Shown one piece after another: positions 46,899 to 58,775 of a DNA stretch of 64,000 nt. Every line of letters begins with the position of its first letter. Position 1 is the stretch's first letter. The DNA is from Rhexocercosporidium sp. MPI-PUGE-AT-0058 (Eukaryota; Ascomycota; Leotiomycetes; Helotiales), in assembly GCA_020746875.1 (NCBI GenBank), contig JAGTJL010000001.1, forward strand, positions 3,968,001 through 4,032,000, in the 5' to 3' direction. The notes under the pieces are model-generated. The model was given only the letters and a program-made list of their open reading frames with translations, ran no database searches and had not been told where the DNA came from. Both the position numbers and the translations under genes were made by a program.

Positions 46899-48029
46899 TC
46901 AACTTGAGATAGTCCAGAGCACAAATCTTTGTCGTAGGAAATTGGACATTCTCACGATAATCGCGACGTAATCGTCTCCAAGTACCTTGAGCCAGGACAC
47001 CCTAAAGTGTCCCCTAGCGCGCTTGCCGTTGTGAATGACCTTGTATCTCATGATCAAGATCGGGGGTACGTACCCTAGATCGGAAGGGAAAGGAGGTGTG
47101 ACTGACGGTGAACGAAAAGTCCAGTCCGGGACCCACGAGGGAAGACCAGAGATTCCAACTCCAGCTCTAGAGTAATGGGCTTTGACGTGCAGAAGTGAGC
47201 CGTAGCTATGGCGCTTCTTACATATGTAAATAGTAACATCTGTCAAGATCTCTGCTGTAGACCGTTGATAGTCAACGACTAGACAAGCAGAATCCTTACC
47301 TAGGGACGGAAGTCGAGCTACAGGGAGATGTCCGTATAATAGCTCTCGCGGACCAGTGACACCAAACCGTCGTCTCGAGACCATGACTGCGAACAAAGTC
47401 GGAATCTCAGATGGCTTTCGAGCCTCTTGCGTATCTCGGTAGCATTCGACGAGGCTCACTGCAGAGTGCGGATGCTTGCCTTCACGGCTCGAGCTTGGGT
47501 TTTCAGGTACCTTGGTCGCCATCGAGCCAGAGCTAGAGCCACTAGAGAAGCAAGCTGCGTAAAGTACATCCCAGCTAATCCTGTCTCTTCCGAAATGAAT
47601 CCAAGGGCGACATGCATCATCCGATTCGCCGAGATGTATGATCGTATGGTGAGCATAAGCATAGATTTCTCTCATCAATCCGACCTGATGATTTCGTTCC
47701 GGAATACAGGATTGATCAATAGACACAGCTTCTGCCCAGAGACGTAGTATTCTCTCATTGCCGCGAAGGTCTTCTGGCGCTGCTGCGAGGTTGGTTGCCA
47801 CCTCGAAGTCTTTGTCCTCGACGTACACGACACGTCTCTGATTTACAGCTCCCCATAAGTAAGTCGGCGTAGTATAGTGTATATAGATATCTGTGTGACA
47901 TTCGGAAAGCATGGTGTGGATTAAGCTGCAATTCATTTGATAACTTGGAAGTCCGGGATGGACAAGTAAGAGGCGAATAGAGCCACTCTCACCAAGATGG
48001 GAATACTCGTATGACGATATTTCGGTCAT
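46899..48029 (-). CDS. short, degenerate HET-domain protein
   Basis: HET-family relative, 376 residues in a single exon. The N-terminal block (EYSHLGESGSIRLLLVHPG) and the strong block IPERNHQVGLMREIYAYA followed by a hydrophobic strand and LGESDD are those of the HET domain. Other parts have drifted. The usual SYTWG reads TYLWG, and the LWIDAICINQ block reads LWAEAVSIDQ. The block with WxxRxWxxQE that normally follows is missing. A later part (VARLPSLGKDSACLVVDYQ and following) fits the usual middle region. The protein is therefore shorter than typical HET proteins and may be non-functional or a rapidly changing allele. Confidence 0.75.
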   Translation of the reverse strand: MTEISSYEYSHLGESGSIRLLLVHPGLPSYQMNCSLIHTMLSECHTDIYIHYTTPTYLWGAVNQRRVVYVEDKDFEVATNLAAAPEDLRGNERILRLWAEAVSIDQSCIPERNHQVGLMREIYAYAHHTIIHLGESDDACRPWIHFGRDRISWDVLYAACFSSGSSSGSMATKVPENPSSSREGKHPHSAVSLVECYRDTQEARKPSEIPTLFAVMVSRRRFGVTGPRELLYGHLPVARLPSLGKDSACLVVDYQRSTAEILTDVTIYICKKRHSYGSLLHVKAHYSRAGVGISGLPSWVPDWTFRSPSVTPPFPSDLGYVPPILIMRYKVIHNGKRARGHFRVSWLKVLGDDYVAIIVRMSNFLRQRFVLWTISS

Positions 48030-48485
48030 TATGTGGAATTGTCAGCGATGAAGATACCGCGGAAAGGACTGGACCAGAAAGAGAGAATCTGGAAGGGGAA
48101 GAAACATACATGTCATCAGCTGATGTCGTTACTTTATCCTCTCGCCGTAATGGATACCCGATCTATAAACACGTCCCAGCGAGTGACTATACCTTCAGAT
48201 AGATCAAAATGCCTTAGACAATTCATCACACAATACATTCAAGTATGGTACCTGATAACATTCAAGTGAGAAGTCAAACTCTCGCTTTCTTATCATACTT
48301 TTACGGTGGAGGATTCATTCACTGGCGTTAAGAAGCAACGCATCTCCCACTGCTGCGATAATTAAGACCCTACATGGTGCACGAACATCTATTCATACTT
48401 AGCCCTGTCAGCCCATCTCAATTAAACCCGTGATGATACCTTTGCCCGAAATACACTCTACGCCTACCCACTACCAGTGAGCCCT
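48030..48485. other. intergenic
   Basis: No motif recognised. Confidence 0.4.
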
Positions 48486-49870
48486 TCAAGCACCACCCTT
48501 CTTCCCATTCACAGCAGGGACACTACCCTCGACTTTCTCTACCGCCTCACTACTCCCACTAGCAGGGCTAGGACTCGCCATTTTCCCAGCACCAGGCTCA
48601 GCAGCAGCTTGCGCAGCAACATCGTCCTTAGTAGCAAACTCATCTCCAACAACCGGTCCCAAATCCTTCTTCATATTCCTCCACCTAAGCAACAAGAACA
48701 AAACAGCAACCAAAAACACCAAACCAGCAACACCACCGATAACACCACCAATAACAGCGCCTTTATTACTCTTCTTCTTCCCTCCTCCCTCGCCGTCTGC
48801 ATTCGAAGCAGCAGCCGATGAATTCGGACTTGAACTCGCCGTTACTGCCGAAGTTTCCGCGACGGCTGATGATGGGGACACGGAAGATGATAGTGAAGAG
48901 GACGTAGGTGCAGGCATGGCTTGAATGGTAGGCGTAAACTCCCGGGCGCCTTGGCCGGAGAAGGTGGTTTGAGCGAGGATGGGTGAGTAGGTGCTTATGT
49001 AGTTGCAGAAGAGGGCTGAGAGGGAGGGGGTGGGGAAGGAGATTGTGTTGCAGAAGATGTAGATTCCTGATGTACTGTGGGGGGTGTGGTGTTAGCTGGA
49101 ATGGACTTGCATGTTTGAGTTTTGGGTGGTGGTTTGTTTTGATTGCATCGCTTAATGAGAAGGGGATTGGCTGATGTGCTAGAGAGGTTCGTGGTCTGAA
49201 ATGAGATCGGCATGGGGAATGTTCGAGTGGAAGATTGATGGAAAGTGAGAGGGTGGAATGCGAGCTTGTGGTTGCGGCGATAAGTAAAGGGGAAAGGCAA
49301 CACACCATTTCAGCACCCGCTCATCCTCCAAACAAGACCCCGTACAAGCAGTCTTGATATCAAATCGACCCTTGTCTACGCATGACGTCGGGCCTGGTTT
49401 AGTCGGACATCCAGACGCAGAATCGCAGCAGAGTACACTGCCTGGTGCTGTGGTCGTTGTGGAATCTAGAACCCCGGTGGTGGGTGTTGCAAAGGCGCAG
49501 GTGGAGCTAGCTGTGCATCCCCATGGTTGGGCTTGATTGAAGTATTAGCCAAAAGGTACGAATAATGCCCTTGAGATAGTCATTTGGTGGTGGAGAGTGG
49601 TAATGGGAGTATGGGACAAGTAGGCTTACTGGCATTCCCGCCGAAATATCCACAAGTTGCATCAGGACCTACTAGTAACGTTCTTTGAGACTCTAGTCGA
49701 CGACGTAGGTCCTGGTTGTCTGGTGCTGGTGTAGGTATTGGGAAAGCGAGGTTGAGTAGGATATCATTAGGCGCTCTAGCTTCAGCTTGAACGCTGTTTA
49801 ACGCGAGAGCTGAGACTGAAGATGAGAGAAACCCAAGAAGGCAGATTGAGGCTGAAGATTGAGAAAACAT
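48486..49870 (-). CDS. Cys-rich single-pass surface protein
   Basis: Predicted plasma-membrane or cell-wall-facing sensor-like protein. Three exons, 49870-49630, 49531-49306 and 49074-48486, give 351 residues. A signal peptide covers about residues 1-25. The ectodomain has the Cys-rich block typical of a fungal-only family: CGYFGGNAS, QPWGCTASSTCAF, LCCDSASGCPT and SCVDKG. A Ser/Ala-rich stretch, likely O-glycosylated, follows. The transmembrane segment lies at about residues 270-292 (Gly-rich, then Leu/Val), after KKKSNKGAVIGG. The cytosolic tail of about 60 residues is rich in Ala, Ser and Gly. No enzymatic domain is seen; comparison is with WSC-like stress sensors in layout only. Confidence 0.8.
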
Positions 49871-50730
49871 TGATTCGACAAGCAGGAAGTAACAGATGGA
49901 TCAATGATCAACAGATTACAACGGACCGTGATTCCAAAACTCGAAACGAGGAGATGTGAGATGACAGCAACAACAACTTCAGATTCAACAAACGCTCACA
50001 CAAGACGAAATCTAATCAGCACCTAGTCTTAGCCATCCCAATCAAGCACACTTGGCAACGCCCTGTTCCAGCACAGATAACCAAACAAACCAATCCTAGC
50101 CTCGCGATACAGCCTCTTCAAATCTCCCGAGCTCAAGTAAACGCAAATCTCGGGTACCTGAGCCACTGCAAGCGGACCAATGCTTGTAGGCTGGCTGTTG
50201 GTATGACGGGTGCAAGTCTTGGCTGCGGCTACTTTGGGGTTTGTGTGAGGTGAGATGTCGGATTTGGGAGAACGGGATGTCGCCTTGTATTGTGTGGCTG
50301 CAGGAGCTGAAGTCAGCTTGCAGGGAGCTGTCGGCCGCGGTTCGACTGAGAGATGAATCGTTCTCGGGAGAGGTGAATCGTCCTGGTAGATTCATGAGTG
50401 GATTGCGGAAGGGCTTGCATGCAAATATGAGAAATTCTGCTCCACAAGCCTTTCCTTTTCTTTTGATCTTAAACGAGAAACAGACTCAGGATGTAAAAAG
50501 ACGAGCAATCATATTGGCCGGGAGAATTCTAGATGATATTGATGAGGCAGACTTACCACAGCTTTTTATTCATTACCGATTTCGAGTACATCTGGCTGTA
50601 TTACTTCCTAGAGAATTCGAAATCGGTATTTGGGTAGTCATGGGTTGGAATAAGACTTGGGAAGGTTGATGTTATTGAACTATTGAGTTTCGTATGCCAA
50701 TTCTTAACACCTCCTGTTGCGTCAGTGTGA
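49871..50730. other. intergenic
   Basis: No gene recognised; broken frames only. Confidence 0.4.
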
Positions 50731-51060
50731 TCATGCGTCTGCCATCTCGATCGTTGTTGTGCGTTCTTCATCAGAAGCTTTTTGATCAAGCGTGTACTCC
50801 TGGTATCCTCCAAATATAATGACGCGGAAAATGGCAAGTACACCTATTGAACCACCCACAATCGCACCCGTGGATGGCCCATTTCTACTTTTAGCAATCG
50901 AATTACCAGTTCCAAGGCGTTGGCAAAGTGACGTGGATGAAATCTGAGATTTGATATCAAGGGATATTGGAAGAATCGATCGCATTAACAATGTGGAGAC
51001 TTTCGGTTGAATAATCTGAGTAGCAATGACCGGCATCGACACTAACTTCGAGGCATTCAA
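50731..51060 (-). pseudogene. possible fragment of a surface-protein paralogue
   Basis: A 109-residue open frame ends with a Gly-rich transmembrane segment (TGAIVGGSIGVLAIF) and a short cytosolic tail, like the membrane end of the neighbouring Cys-rich protein. The Cys-rich ectodomain and signal peptide are absent. It may be a truncated tandem relative or a chance resemblance. Confidence 0.3.
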
Positions 51061-51462
51061 TTCCTAAGCTCATCATCTCCCGGTGCCCAAGAATACGAAA
51101 CTGTTTATGATCTGGAAAAACGGAAAGGGTAGATAGAATCTTGGGTCTGTCAAAGGCCCTGACGCAAATTCACTTCTTGTAGTCCTCGATTTGGCAAAAC
51201 AAGCCATGGCAGACATCGGACCTGGCTATTAAATGCCGAAGAATAAGAGTCTGAGAATACTCGCGAGATCACGCGTGGCAAATGAAGAATGAAAAGAGGT
51301 TGAAAGCGTCAAGTGTCGATGAAGGAGAGAGACAGAATTGACAAGTCAAAAGTCAATTTAAGCTCCACACTAAGAACGCGTGCCCCTGCGCCGCCATGCC
51401 CCAAACATCCCCCACCATCCAAGATTCCAACACCCCGCAATACCCAACTTCCAAATGCCTCC
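51061..51462. other. intergenic, RAD57 promoter side
   Basis: No motif recognised. The RAD57 frame is open upstream from 51313, but that part looks like leader. Confidence 0.4.
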
Positions 51463-52923
51463 ATGACCGACCTCATAGCCGTCCTTCCAGGCTTCCCAAC
51501 CCAGCAATTCGTGCGCCTCCTCCCATCTCTAGAAAAGCACAAAGTGACAACCGCGGACCTCCTCACGCAAGACTGTACTGAGATCGCAAAGCGCGCGTCC
51601 TTGCCCATCCTAGACGTGAAGAGGTTGTGTAATGCGGTTCTGGACGCGTTGCAGGCGAGTCTGGGTGTGAAAGAGGAGCTGGATGGGGGTCAGGATGGAA
51701 ATACCGCGCGGGAAACTGCATCATTGAGGAAATCGGGGGAGGATGTTGTGAACTCTTGGGGGACTGTTAGTACGCTTGATAAGCATCTGGATCGAGCGCT
51801 GGGAGGTGGTATTCCGGTTGGGCATATCACGGAGGTAACTGGCGAGAGGTGAGTACCACTCTAGTTCCATTGTACACTGGTATTAATGATAAACAGTGGT
51901 GCAGGCAAAACCCAATTCCTCCTCACCCTCCTCCTCGCGGCCCAACTCCCCGCACCTCATGGCCTCTCCAGCAATGTCCTCTACATCTCCACGGAAAGTG
52001 CACTCCCTACAACTCGACTCTCCCAACTCCTCTGTACACACCCATTTCTCCTCGCCGTAGACCCTAAACCAACTCTCGATTCAGTCATCAGCATAGTAAC
52101 TCCCGATCTCGAAACCCAGGACCATATCCTACGCTTCCAAGTCCCGGTTGCGGTTAGGAGACATGGAATCAGGCTTATTATCTTAGACTCTGTAGCTGCA
52201 AATTATAGAGCGGAGTTTGAGCGGCCTGGGGGAGGGTTGGCAAGTGGTCAGACGAGTGGAGCAAATATGGCGCAACGAAGCTCTGAATTGGTAAAGCTAG
52301 GACAGCTATTGAGGGAGCTAGCGAGGGAGCAAAATATTGCGATTGTGGTTGCGAACCAGGTTGCTGATAGGTTCTCTGGGGGAGGGAGTAGCAGTCCGGT
52401 ACTGAGGCGCTCGACCCAGAGTAGTCCATTGGCGAGACGAAGTGGTCCCGGAGGTGGAATGCCGGATAGTTCGATTGGTCCTATGTCCAGCATACCGATG
52501 GGGACAGACGCTGGGAATATGCCTTTCAGGAGCACAATCGATCCGATGTCTCTTGACCACCAGCAGAGATGGTTCACAGGCTGGGGCGACGATCCCTACC
52601 CCTCGCAACTTGCTCTCAAGAATCTCAAAACTCCTAGTCTGGGTCTGATCTGGACAACGCAGATATCGTGCAGGATAGCATTGATTAAAAGACCGGTTTA
52701 TGGACCGGGATTGGTGGCTGATGAAGAGAATGAGAGGGGGGAACCAGTGTTGAGGAGGTGGAGAAGATGGATGAAGGTTGTTTTTGCGCCGCATGCGCAG
52801 GCGAGTGGGCCTGGTGTGAGGGATGCTGTTGAGTTTGAGATTAAGGGGGAGGGGTTGGTGGCTGTGAAGAAGAAGGGGGAGGGGAAGGGTGGTGATGAGG
52901 GAGATGATGATGGTGATTTCTAG
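51463..52923 (+). CDS. RAD57: DNA repair protein Rad57 (RAD51 paralogue)
   Basis: Rad51-family ATPase that, with Rad55, helps load Rad51 in homologous recombination. Two exons, 51463-51848 and 51897-52923, give 470 residues. The start was chosen at the Met beginning MTDLIAVLPGFPT, the conserved N-terminus, not the upstream Met at 51313. An N-terminal helical domain (about 1-70) carries IAKRASLPILDVKRLCNAV. The Walker A motif spans the splice, as GESGAGKT (127-134), and Walker B is LIILDS. The frame runs on through VVANQVADRF, a Ser/Gly-rich insertion of about 80 residues and a C-terminal strand region (LGLIWTTQISCRIALIKRP). The 48-base intron falls inside the Walker A codons. Confidence 0.92.
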
Positions 52924-53514
52924 TCTCGCTTCTTCACGAATTGGGATTGGATGACGATGAAGAAATGACAAATATCATGAAACATGAAATCACGAAGAGC
53001 AAGCAAGTATGAGGATTTGGTTAGCCAGTTTATACCGAGCTTGTAGAGAAGGATGCTGATGGTTGTAGAGGCATTGACCTCGCTTCGGCTCACTTTAAGC
53101 GACACGCGTAGTGTCATGTTTACTCGAAGGGGCCCGCAGAACAGCAGCCGCTTCAATTTTATTGACATTGCCTTCTCATCATTCTGCTCCAGTGAGCAGT
53201 ATTCCATTCCCCACTTTCAGAAAGACTCCTCCAGCTAGTTAGTATCCAGTGTAAAGGCAATATTTATCGAGCCTAGCTTCGGACCACCGAAACGTCAAAT
53301 CAAAGAACACTTCCAAGCTGGAAGGCTACTCTGGAAACCGAGCATTTGGCAATAGCAGCAAACACTAACCAAATTGTCGTTTCGTCATTCATTCAAGTCG
53401 TTAGCAAGACTGGCAATCCCGCTTCAGCATCCCAAAACCCACACAAAACAACCACGCGCGCTTTTCAACTCCCCCAAAACCCAAAGACCAATAAGTCAAA
53501 CTCCCTTCGCTCCC
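52924..53514. other. gap between convergent genes
   Basis: No gene seen. Confidence 0.4.
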
Positions 53515-54813
53515 TCATACCTCCCTAATAAACCCCTTAAACCCCTCCATCCAAACACTCCACCTCGCCTCCCACTCCCCCTCCACCAACTCCTTCAACA
53601 CCTCCAACCCCTCTAAATCCCCCCTCATCCGCCCCATACTCGACGTCCCATTCAATACACTCACACCCACAAGCCCAACCACCAGCGCATAAAGCGCAAC
53701 CGCCTTCTCCTCGCCCCTCTCGACCCTACCCTCCAGCGCCCGCGCAACCTCTTCCACAACCTCACATTTCAACAATTCCGGATTCCCTGTCAGCGTCCAG
53801 AAAGACTGGAAGACGATCCCGTTTTCCCTGCAGAAGCGGCGGAGCTCGACCTCGTACCCCGTCCCGTGGTAAAAGCGATTCTGTACGAACGACGGGAGAG
53901 GGAGGGGTGGTGTGAGTGTTTGAGAGGACAGTAAGAGGGATTGCAGGATGGGGAGAGTGGTGTTGGATATTCCTAGGGAGCGGATCTTGATCGGGACGTA
54001 GGAGGAGAGGGTGGACCAGGCTTGGAGGGTTTGCGGGGCGGTTGGGAGGGGGGAGTGCAGGAGGAAGGAGTCGATGTAGGGTTCTTGAGTTGTGTGGGGG
54101 AAATAGAGGTGCGTGAGGGAGGAGGCGAGGGTGTTGATTATTTGTTCGGGGAGGGAGGAGTTCGGCTCGTAGGGCATGTTGTTGGGGTCTTGGCTGGTAG
54201 GAGGAGTATATTTGGTTTGGATCTGTGGGGAGGATTAGTGCTTTCGTAGATATAGAGAAGAGAAGAAAAGGGATATCTGGAAGAGGAAGAAAAAGGGATT
54301 TGGAGATCAATATTAACATCATCCTGATTCTCCCGTTGCTAGAATCGAGCCGAAGGAGCTGTTTGTTTGTTTCCAGCAAGGATAAAAAGTGGATACCTCG
54401 ATAGACGAAGAAAATGGAAACTCACAAACAAATCTTCTCTCCTCACCAAGCCCTCCTCAATAGCCTTTCTGATCCCCTCACCCATCCCTCTCTCGTTATA
54501 ATGTTTGGGTTGTGCTGCTGTGTCGAAAGCTCTGAAGCCGGCTTTGATAGCTAGGTATACCAGCTCAGCTGTACGTTCCTTCTTCCACTGGATAATTGCA
54601 AATGTTTGAATTAGTAAAAGTTCTTCTAAACAGGATAACAATGGATTATGACGAACAACTGGGAACAGATCGGGGTTGGAAATTATCAGAGAGGATTAAT
54701 TGACTGTCACTTACTGCTGTACCGTAGATGAACTTCGGGATCCTGATATCTGGGTTTGCTTTCGGTGATAGCGGAATCGAGAACGCCGAACTGTGGGAAG
54801 ACGAACTTGACAT
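53515..54813 (-). CDS. aldo-keto reductase
   Basis: NAD(P)H-dependent oxidoreductase of the AKR family. Three exons, 54813-54715, 54587-54426 and 54222-53515, give 322 residues. Visible family blocks are FIYGTA at the first strand, AGFRAFDTAAQPKHYNERG (catalytic Asp and Tyr), IQTKYTP (catalytic Lys) and SFLLHSP (His). Near the C-terminus IRSLGISN and FQSFWTLTGNP cover the phosphate-binding strands. The loop usually holding the cofactor-binding R-x-S is weak. The gene is divergent from the dehydrogenase at 55.4 kb. Confidence 0.9.
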
Positions 54814-55427
54814 GTTGAATCTCTGAATCCTATTATTCCTAGAAATAATAGCCTTGGTAATCCGGTAGGACCGCAAGCGGGATAGACAAAGTGCCATCCA
54901 CAGGGGCGGTTTGTCCTTGGCCTGTATTGCTCCTCGTTCCTGTTCTTGTTCCGGGATTGGCCAGATCGAACCCAAGTAAACAGCTCCGTTCGGTCTGACA
55001 GCCGAGATGCTAGCTGGATTGATTCGAAGGCGTGTAGTGCCCAGTGTTCCTGACTCGAGAGCTGGCTCCACCCACAATTGCGTGCCCTATGGCGACCTGA
55101 GTCGTAAAGTCGATGATTGATGATGGAGTGGAGACGTCACCCAAGACGGATGGAGAACCCGGGACGTGGATTGAGGATTTAGGCTCAATTGAACACACTT
55201 GGTAATAGTGGGAGTGAGTGAGGGGGCGGCCGCTTGCTCCAATGGAACCAGAGGGAGAGGTGCTCGATGTTCCGTCATGGCATGGCGGGGTCAACACTTC
55301 GCTTCCTTCTTGACTCCCACTCTTCACGGATAGCTTCAACCAACACGACATTGTATACACGCGAGTCTGCAGCCTGTACAGGAACCTATCCAAGACAAAC
55401 AATCGATAAATTGATATCATCGGCATC
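54814..55427. promoter_or_regulatory. shared divergent promoter
   Basis: 614 bases between the aldo-keto reductase and the Gfo/Idh/MocA dehydrogenase. No specific motif recognised. Confidence 0.4.
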
Positions 55428-56728
55428 ATGGCATCAGCTCCTTTCGAAGTGAAGTGGGGTATCCTCGCCACAGGAGGAATAGCAACCAGTTCGTCCTCCT
55501 CTCTCCGCACCAGCAATCCACTCTATTCCAACCCCATACCCAGCCTTCAATTGATCTCCCCTCCCTTACCCTACAGCCCTCACTAACACTCTTACTCCCA
55601 GCATTCACCAAAGATCTCCTAACCGACCCCTCAACCCGCTCAGTAACAGACATCAAGCATGTCGTCGCCGGCGCCGCATCCTCCTCCTCCCAGTCCCGCG
55701 CTTCAGACTTCCTCCGTGAAGTCAAAGCCCCCTCAACCGCGAAAGCCTACGGCTCCTACGCCGACCTAGTATCCGACCCCAACATCGACATAATCTACAT
55801 CGCAACCCCGCACTCGCACCACTTCCAAAACGCCATGCTCGCGCTGCACGCAGAGAAGCACGTTCTCTGCGAAAAAGCCTTCACAGTCAACGCAGCACAG
55901 GCGCGGAAGCTCGTACAGACAGCTAAAGAGAAAGGCCTGTTCCTCATGGAAGCAGTCTGGACGCGGTACTTCCCCTTGAGCATCAAGATCAGAGAGCTGG
56001 TTTCCTCGGGCGTGATAGGCAAGGTTCACCGCGTGACAGCGGATCTCTCCCTCCCCTGCGCGAAAGACGACGGGAACCTTACGTTTCCGGATGAGGACCG
56101 CATGGTGAATGTCAATCTCGCCGGCGGGGCATTGCTAGATCTAGGGATCTATTCATTGACATGGGTATTCCAGATCCTGTATCATTGTCAACCTGCGTCG
56201 AAGCGGCAGAAACCGAGTGTGTTGGCCGCGGTGCAGAAATATGCTAGGACGGGCGCGGACGAGAGCACGAGTATGATATTGACGTTTGGGGAGGAGAGCG
56301 TGGGGATCGCGACGACGAGTATGAGGGTTGCGACGACGCCGGATGGAGAGGGGAGTCCTGCTGCTGGGCCGGCGGCGAGGATTCAGGGTACCAAAGGGGA
56401 GATTCAGGTCATTGGCCCTCTGTATAGACCGACGCATTATAGGATTATCATGGTTGGCGGGAAGAAGGGGGTGGTGGAGGATGTGGACTGTCCGATTCCT
56501 GCGGATCCCGAGAAGGGGGGCTGGGGGCATGGGATGTTCTGGGAGGCCGACGAGGCGGGGAGGTGTTTGAGGGATGGGAGGGTGGAGAGTGAGGGCTTGG
56601 GGTGGGAGGAGAGTTTGGTGATTATGGAGACGATGGATGAGGTTAGGAGGCAGGGTGGGGTTAAGTATCCGGATTTGATTGAGGCGGATGTTTTTGATGA
56701 GAAGAGTTCTCTTAACACTGGGAAGTGA
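55428..56728 (+). CDS. Gfo/Idh/MocA family dehydrogenase (D-xylose/dihydrodiol dehydrogenase-like)
   Basis: NAD(P)-dependent sugar or dihydrodiol dehydrogenase. Two exons, 55428-55488 and 55602-56728, give 395 residues. The Rossmann start WGILATGGIATTF is formed by the splice. The conserved IATPHSHHF block is followed by EKAFTVNAAQARKL, where the family has EKP; this protein has EKA. The C-terminal domain contains LDLGIYSL. The first exon is very short (61 bases), and the intron is 113 bases. The AKR neighbour suggests joint use on a carbonyl or sugar substrate, but this is inference. Confidence 0.9.
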
Positions 56729-57056
56729 GGAGGGAGAGCAGATCTCTATGTTACGATATCGGAATTGGTTGTGGACGTACACCGGTAGAACAGTACATAG
56801 TCCGTCACAGAAGAAGGTTAAAGAATGTCATTTTGGAACTTCAAGTCAGTGAAAAGCAATTTTATTCCGCATGAAAACGGATTCTAATCCTACAAACGCA
56901 ATGGTATCTTCGCAAAACGCCATAATGTCTGTCTTTATCTACGGTCAATATATGTCTCGAGGAGACCTGCCCCCAAAGAAAACCAACCCGCTTTTCCGAA
57001 TGTCTATGTACAACAAACGATCTTGGTCTGCCCCTCTCCGTTCAAAGCCATTCCAC
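56729..57056. other. gap between convergent genes
   Basis: Nothing recognised. Confidence 0.4.
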
Positions 57057-58775
57057 CTAGGCCTTCTTTCGGTAGTACAGGATGTATGGAGTGAAGCTAC
57101 CGAAGTTCTTGGAACACTCAGCAGCAGAGCTCTTAGTGACAATCGAGTCGTTGAACTTGAGCCATTGACCGTCTGGACCAGCGGCGTGGCAGATGTAGTG
57201 ACCACCAATCATGTTTCCAGAGTGACTGACGACCGAAGTGAGCTCGTATTCGACTTTTCCTGAAGGGCCTGGTCCCGGGTATGTCTTCTCCTTTGACTGG
57301 AATTTGGTGAGGTCGAGGATCTTTGGGATCGGAATGTTGGATTTGTTCTTGATGGACCGGTCGAGCTTGACCTTGTACTCATATCGCTTGAGCTGAACGG
57401 TGAGAAGGTCGGGGAAGTGGGAGAATTCGAGATTCAGAGGAGCATCGACACGGTTGGTACAGGAATTGCACTTCCAGTCATCGCGTGTGCCCTTTGTGAA
57501 TCTCTCGACGTTCTCCATGACAGTCGCAGCTCCAACCTCCATGGGCAGGGATAGATTGCCCATGGGCTGGTTGTGGGATTTGATGTTGTAGCCGCAGTCT
57601 GGACATACCATGGTAGTGGTGTACTTGAAAGCAGTCATGCTTTCCAGAGTGGTCCGCTTCCTAAAAAGTGTGAGTTGCATTTGGCATGAAAATGAAAATC
57701 ACTGACGGATAGACTCACTTGGCAGGGATCTCCTCGTTAATCAAATTGAAAAGCACAGTGACTTGTTCCTCAGGATCCTCTTGTCCGCTACCAACATCGC
57801 CAACCCAGCCCTCTGTAGACGAACAGGGTCAGCTTCAGTATTCTGAACAGGGTCAGGTACTTGATATGAGTCCTTACTGCTTTTCAAGATAGCATCCAGG
57901 CGGTTGAGGGTCTTGAGAACGTTGATTCCAGCCCAGTACTCTGTGACCAACTTATGGAGACAGCAAGAGACGCAATCCGCCTTGGCATCTGACAAACAGT
58001 CGACCGGCTTGAGAGAGTCCATGACCCAATTGACGAAGACTGGAAGATGGAACAAGGCTTGAAGGCTGCTCAGTCTATAGCAGAGAACTCCAGTGAGGTT
58101 TTTCATGCCCTGTTGAGACCGAACTGGCATGCGCTTCCAATCGAATCGAAGGTCCGCACGCTAGAAAGGTCAACTTCGAGGACATCGGGTGAGAGGATAA
58201 TAGTGGCACTTACACCTTCTCTCTGGTAGCTGGTGAGGTATGTGAGGTAATAGTTGTCGATTTTTCTCTGTGAGTTATCCTTGCTCTTGTTGGTCAACGC
58301 GTCGCTGTTGATATCAGTGACTAGTTCGAGCCGGAGACGCTTTGCGTAACGGTCTTCATCGTTCTCAGTCAGTTCGCTAGCACGTTTTTGAGAGCCTTCG
58401 CCAATGATTGTAGACTTTTCCCGTCCAATGGGAGGAGCTGCGGGTAGGTAAGTATCTTGCTCTGTGGGTGGTAGATGAAAAAGACATACCTGTTTGCTGG
58501 GATGGGGTCTTCTTCTGAGAAGCACTGGAGGAGACACTCTTTGGACCAGAAGTCCTGGATCTTGTTTTTGCAACCATTTCGAAATTGGGTCGAGAACGAA
58601 TAGGTAGGTTGTTGGAGAGAGGCTTCTTGAACGAAGCAGAATGTTTGGGTTGTTGCCCGAAGACGTTGTTGGTACGGAATTGACGATGGGTTTTCAACTT
58701 CTGTGTGTTTGATTGAAGAGAAACGTTTGAGAACTTTCGCTGCGCGTGCAGAGATTTTAAGTATTCCCTCGCCAT
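57057..58775 (-). CDS. ubiquitin-specific protease-like protein with altered active site
   Basis: Member of the USP/UCH peptidase family that normally cleaves ubiquitin chains. Five exons, 58775-58490, 58437-58214, 58160-57878, 57812-57719 and 57660-57057, close in frame to 496 residues. The catalytic domain is short. A Zn ribbon is visible as CPDCG and CNSC. The His box is intact (GNMIGGHY, His450), followed by WLKFNDS (Asp467). The Cys box is altered: where the family reads GNTCxxN-S-LQAL, this protein reads GVLCYRLSSLQALF. The Cys197 is present, but the Asn-Thr before it is changed and an extra residue follows the Tyr. The QQDAHE box reads QEDPEEQ, losing its His. The upstream 160 residues are basic and low-complexity. 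It may be a pseudo-enzyme or a strongly modified one. Confidence 0.8.
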
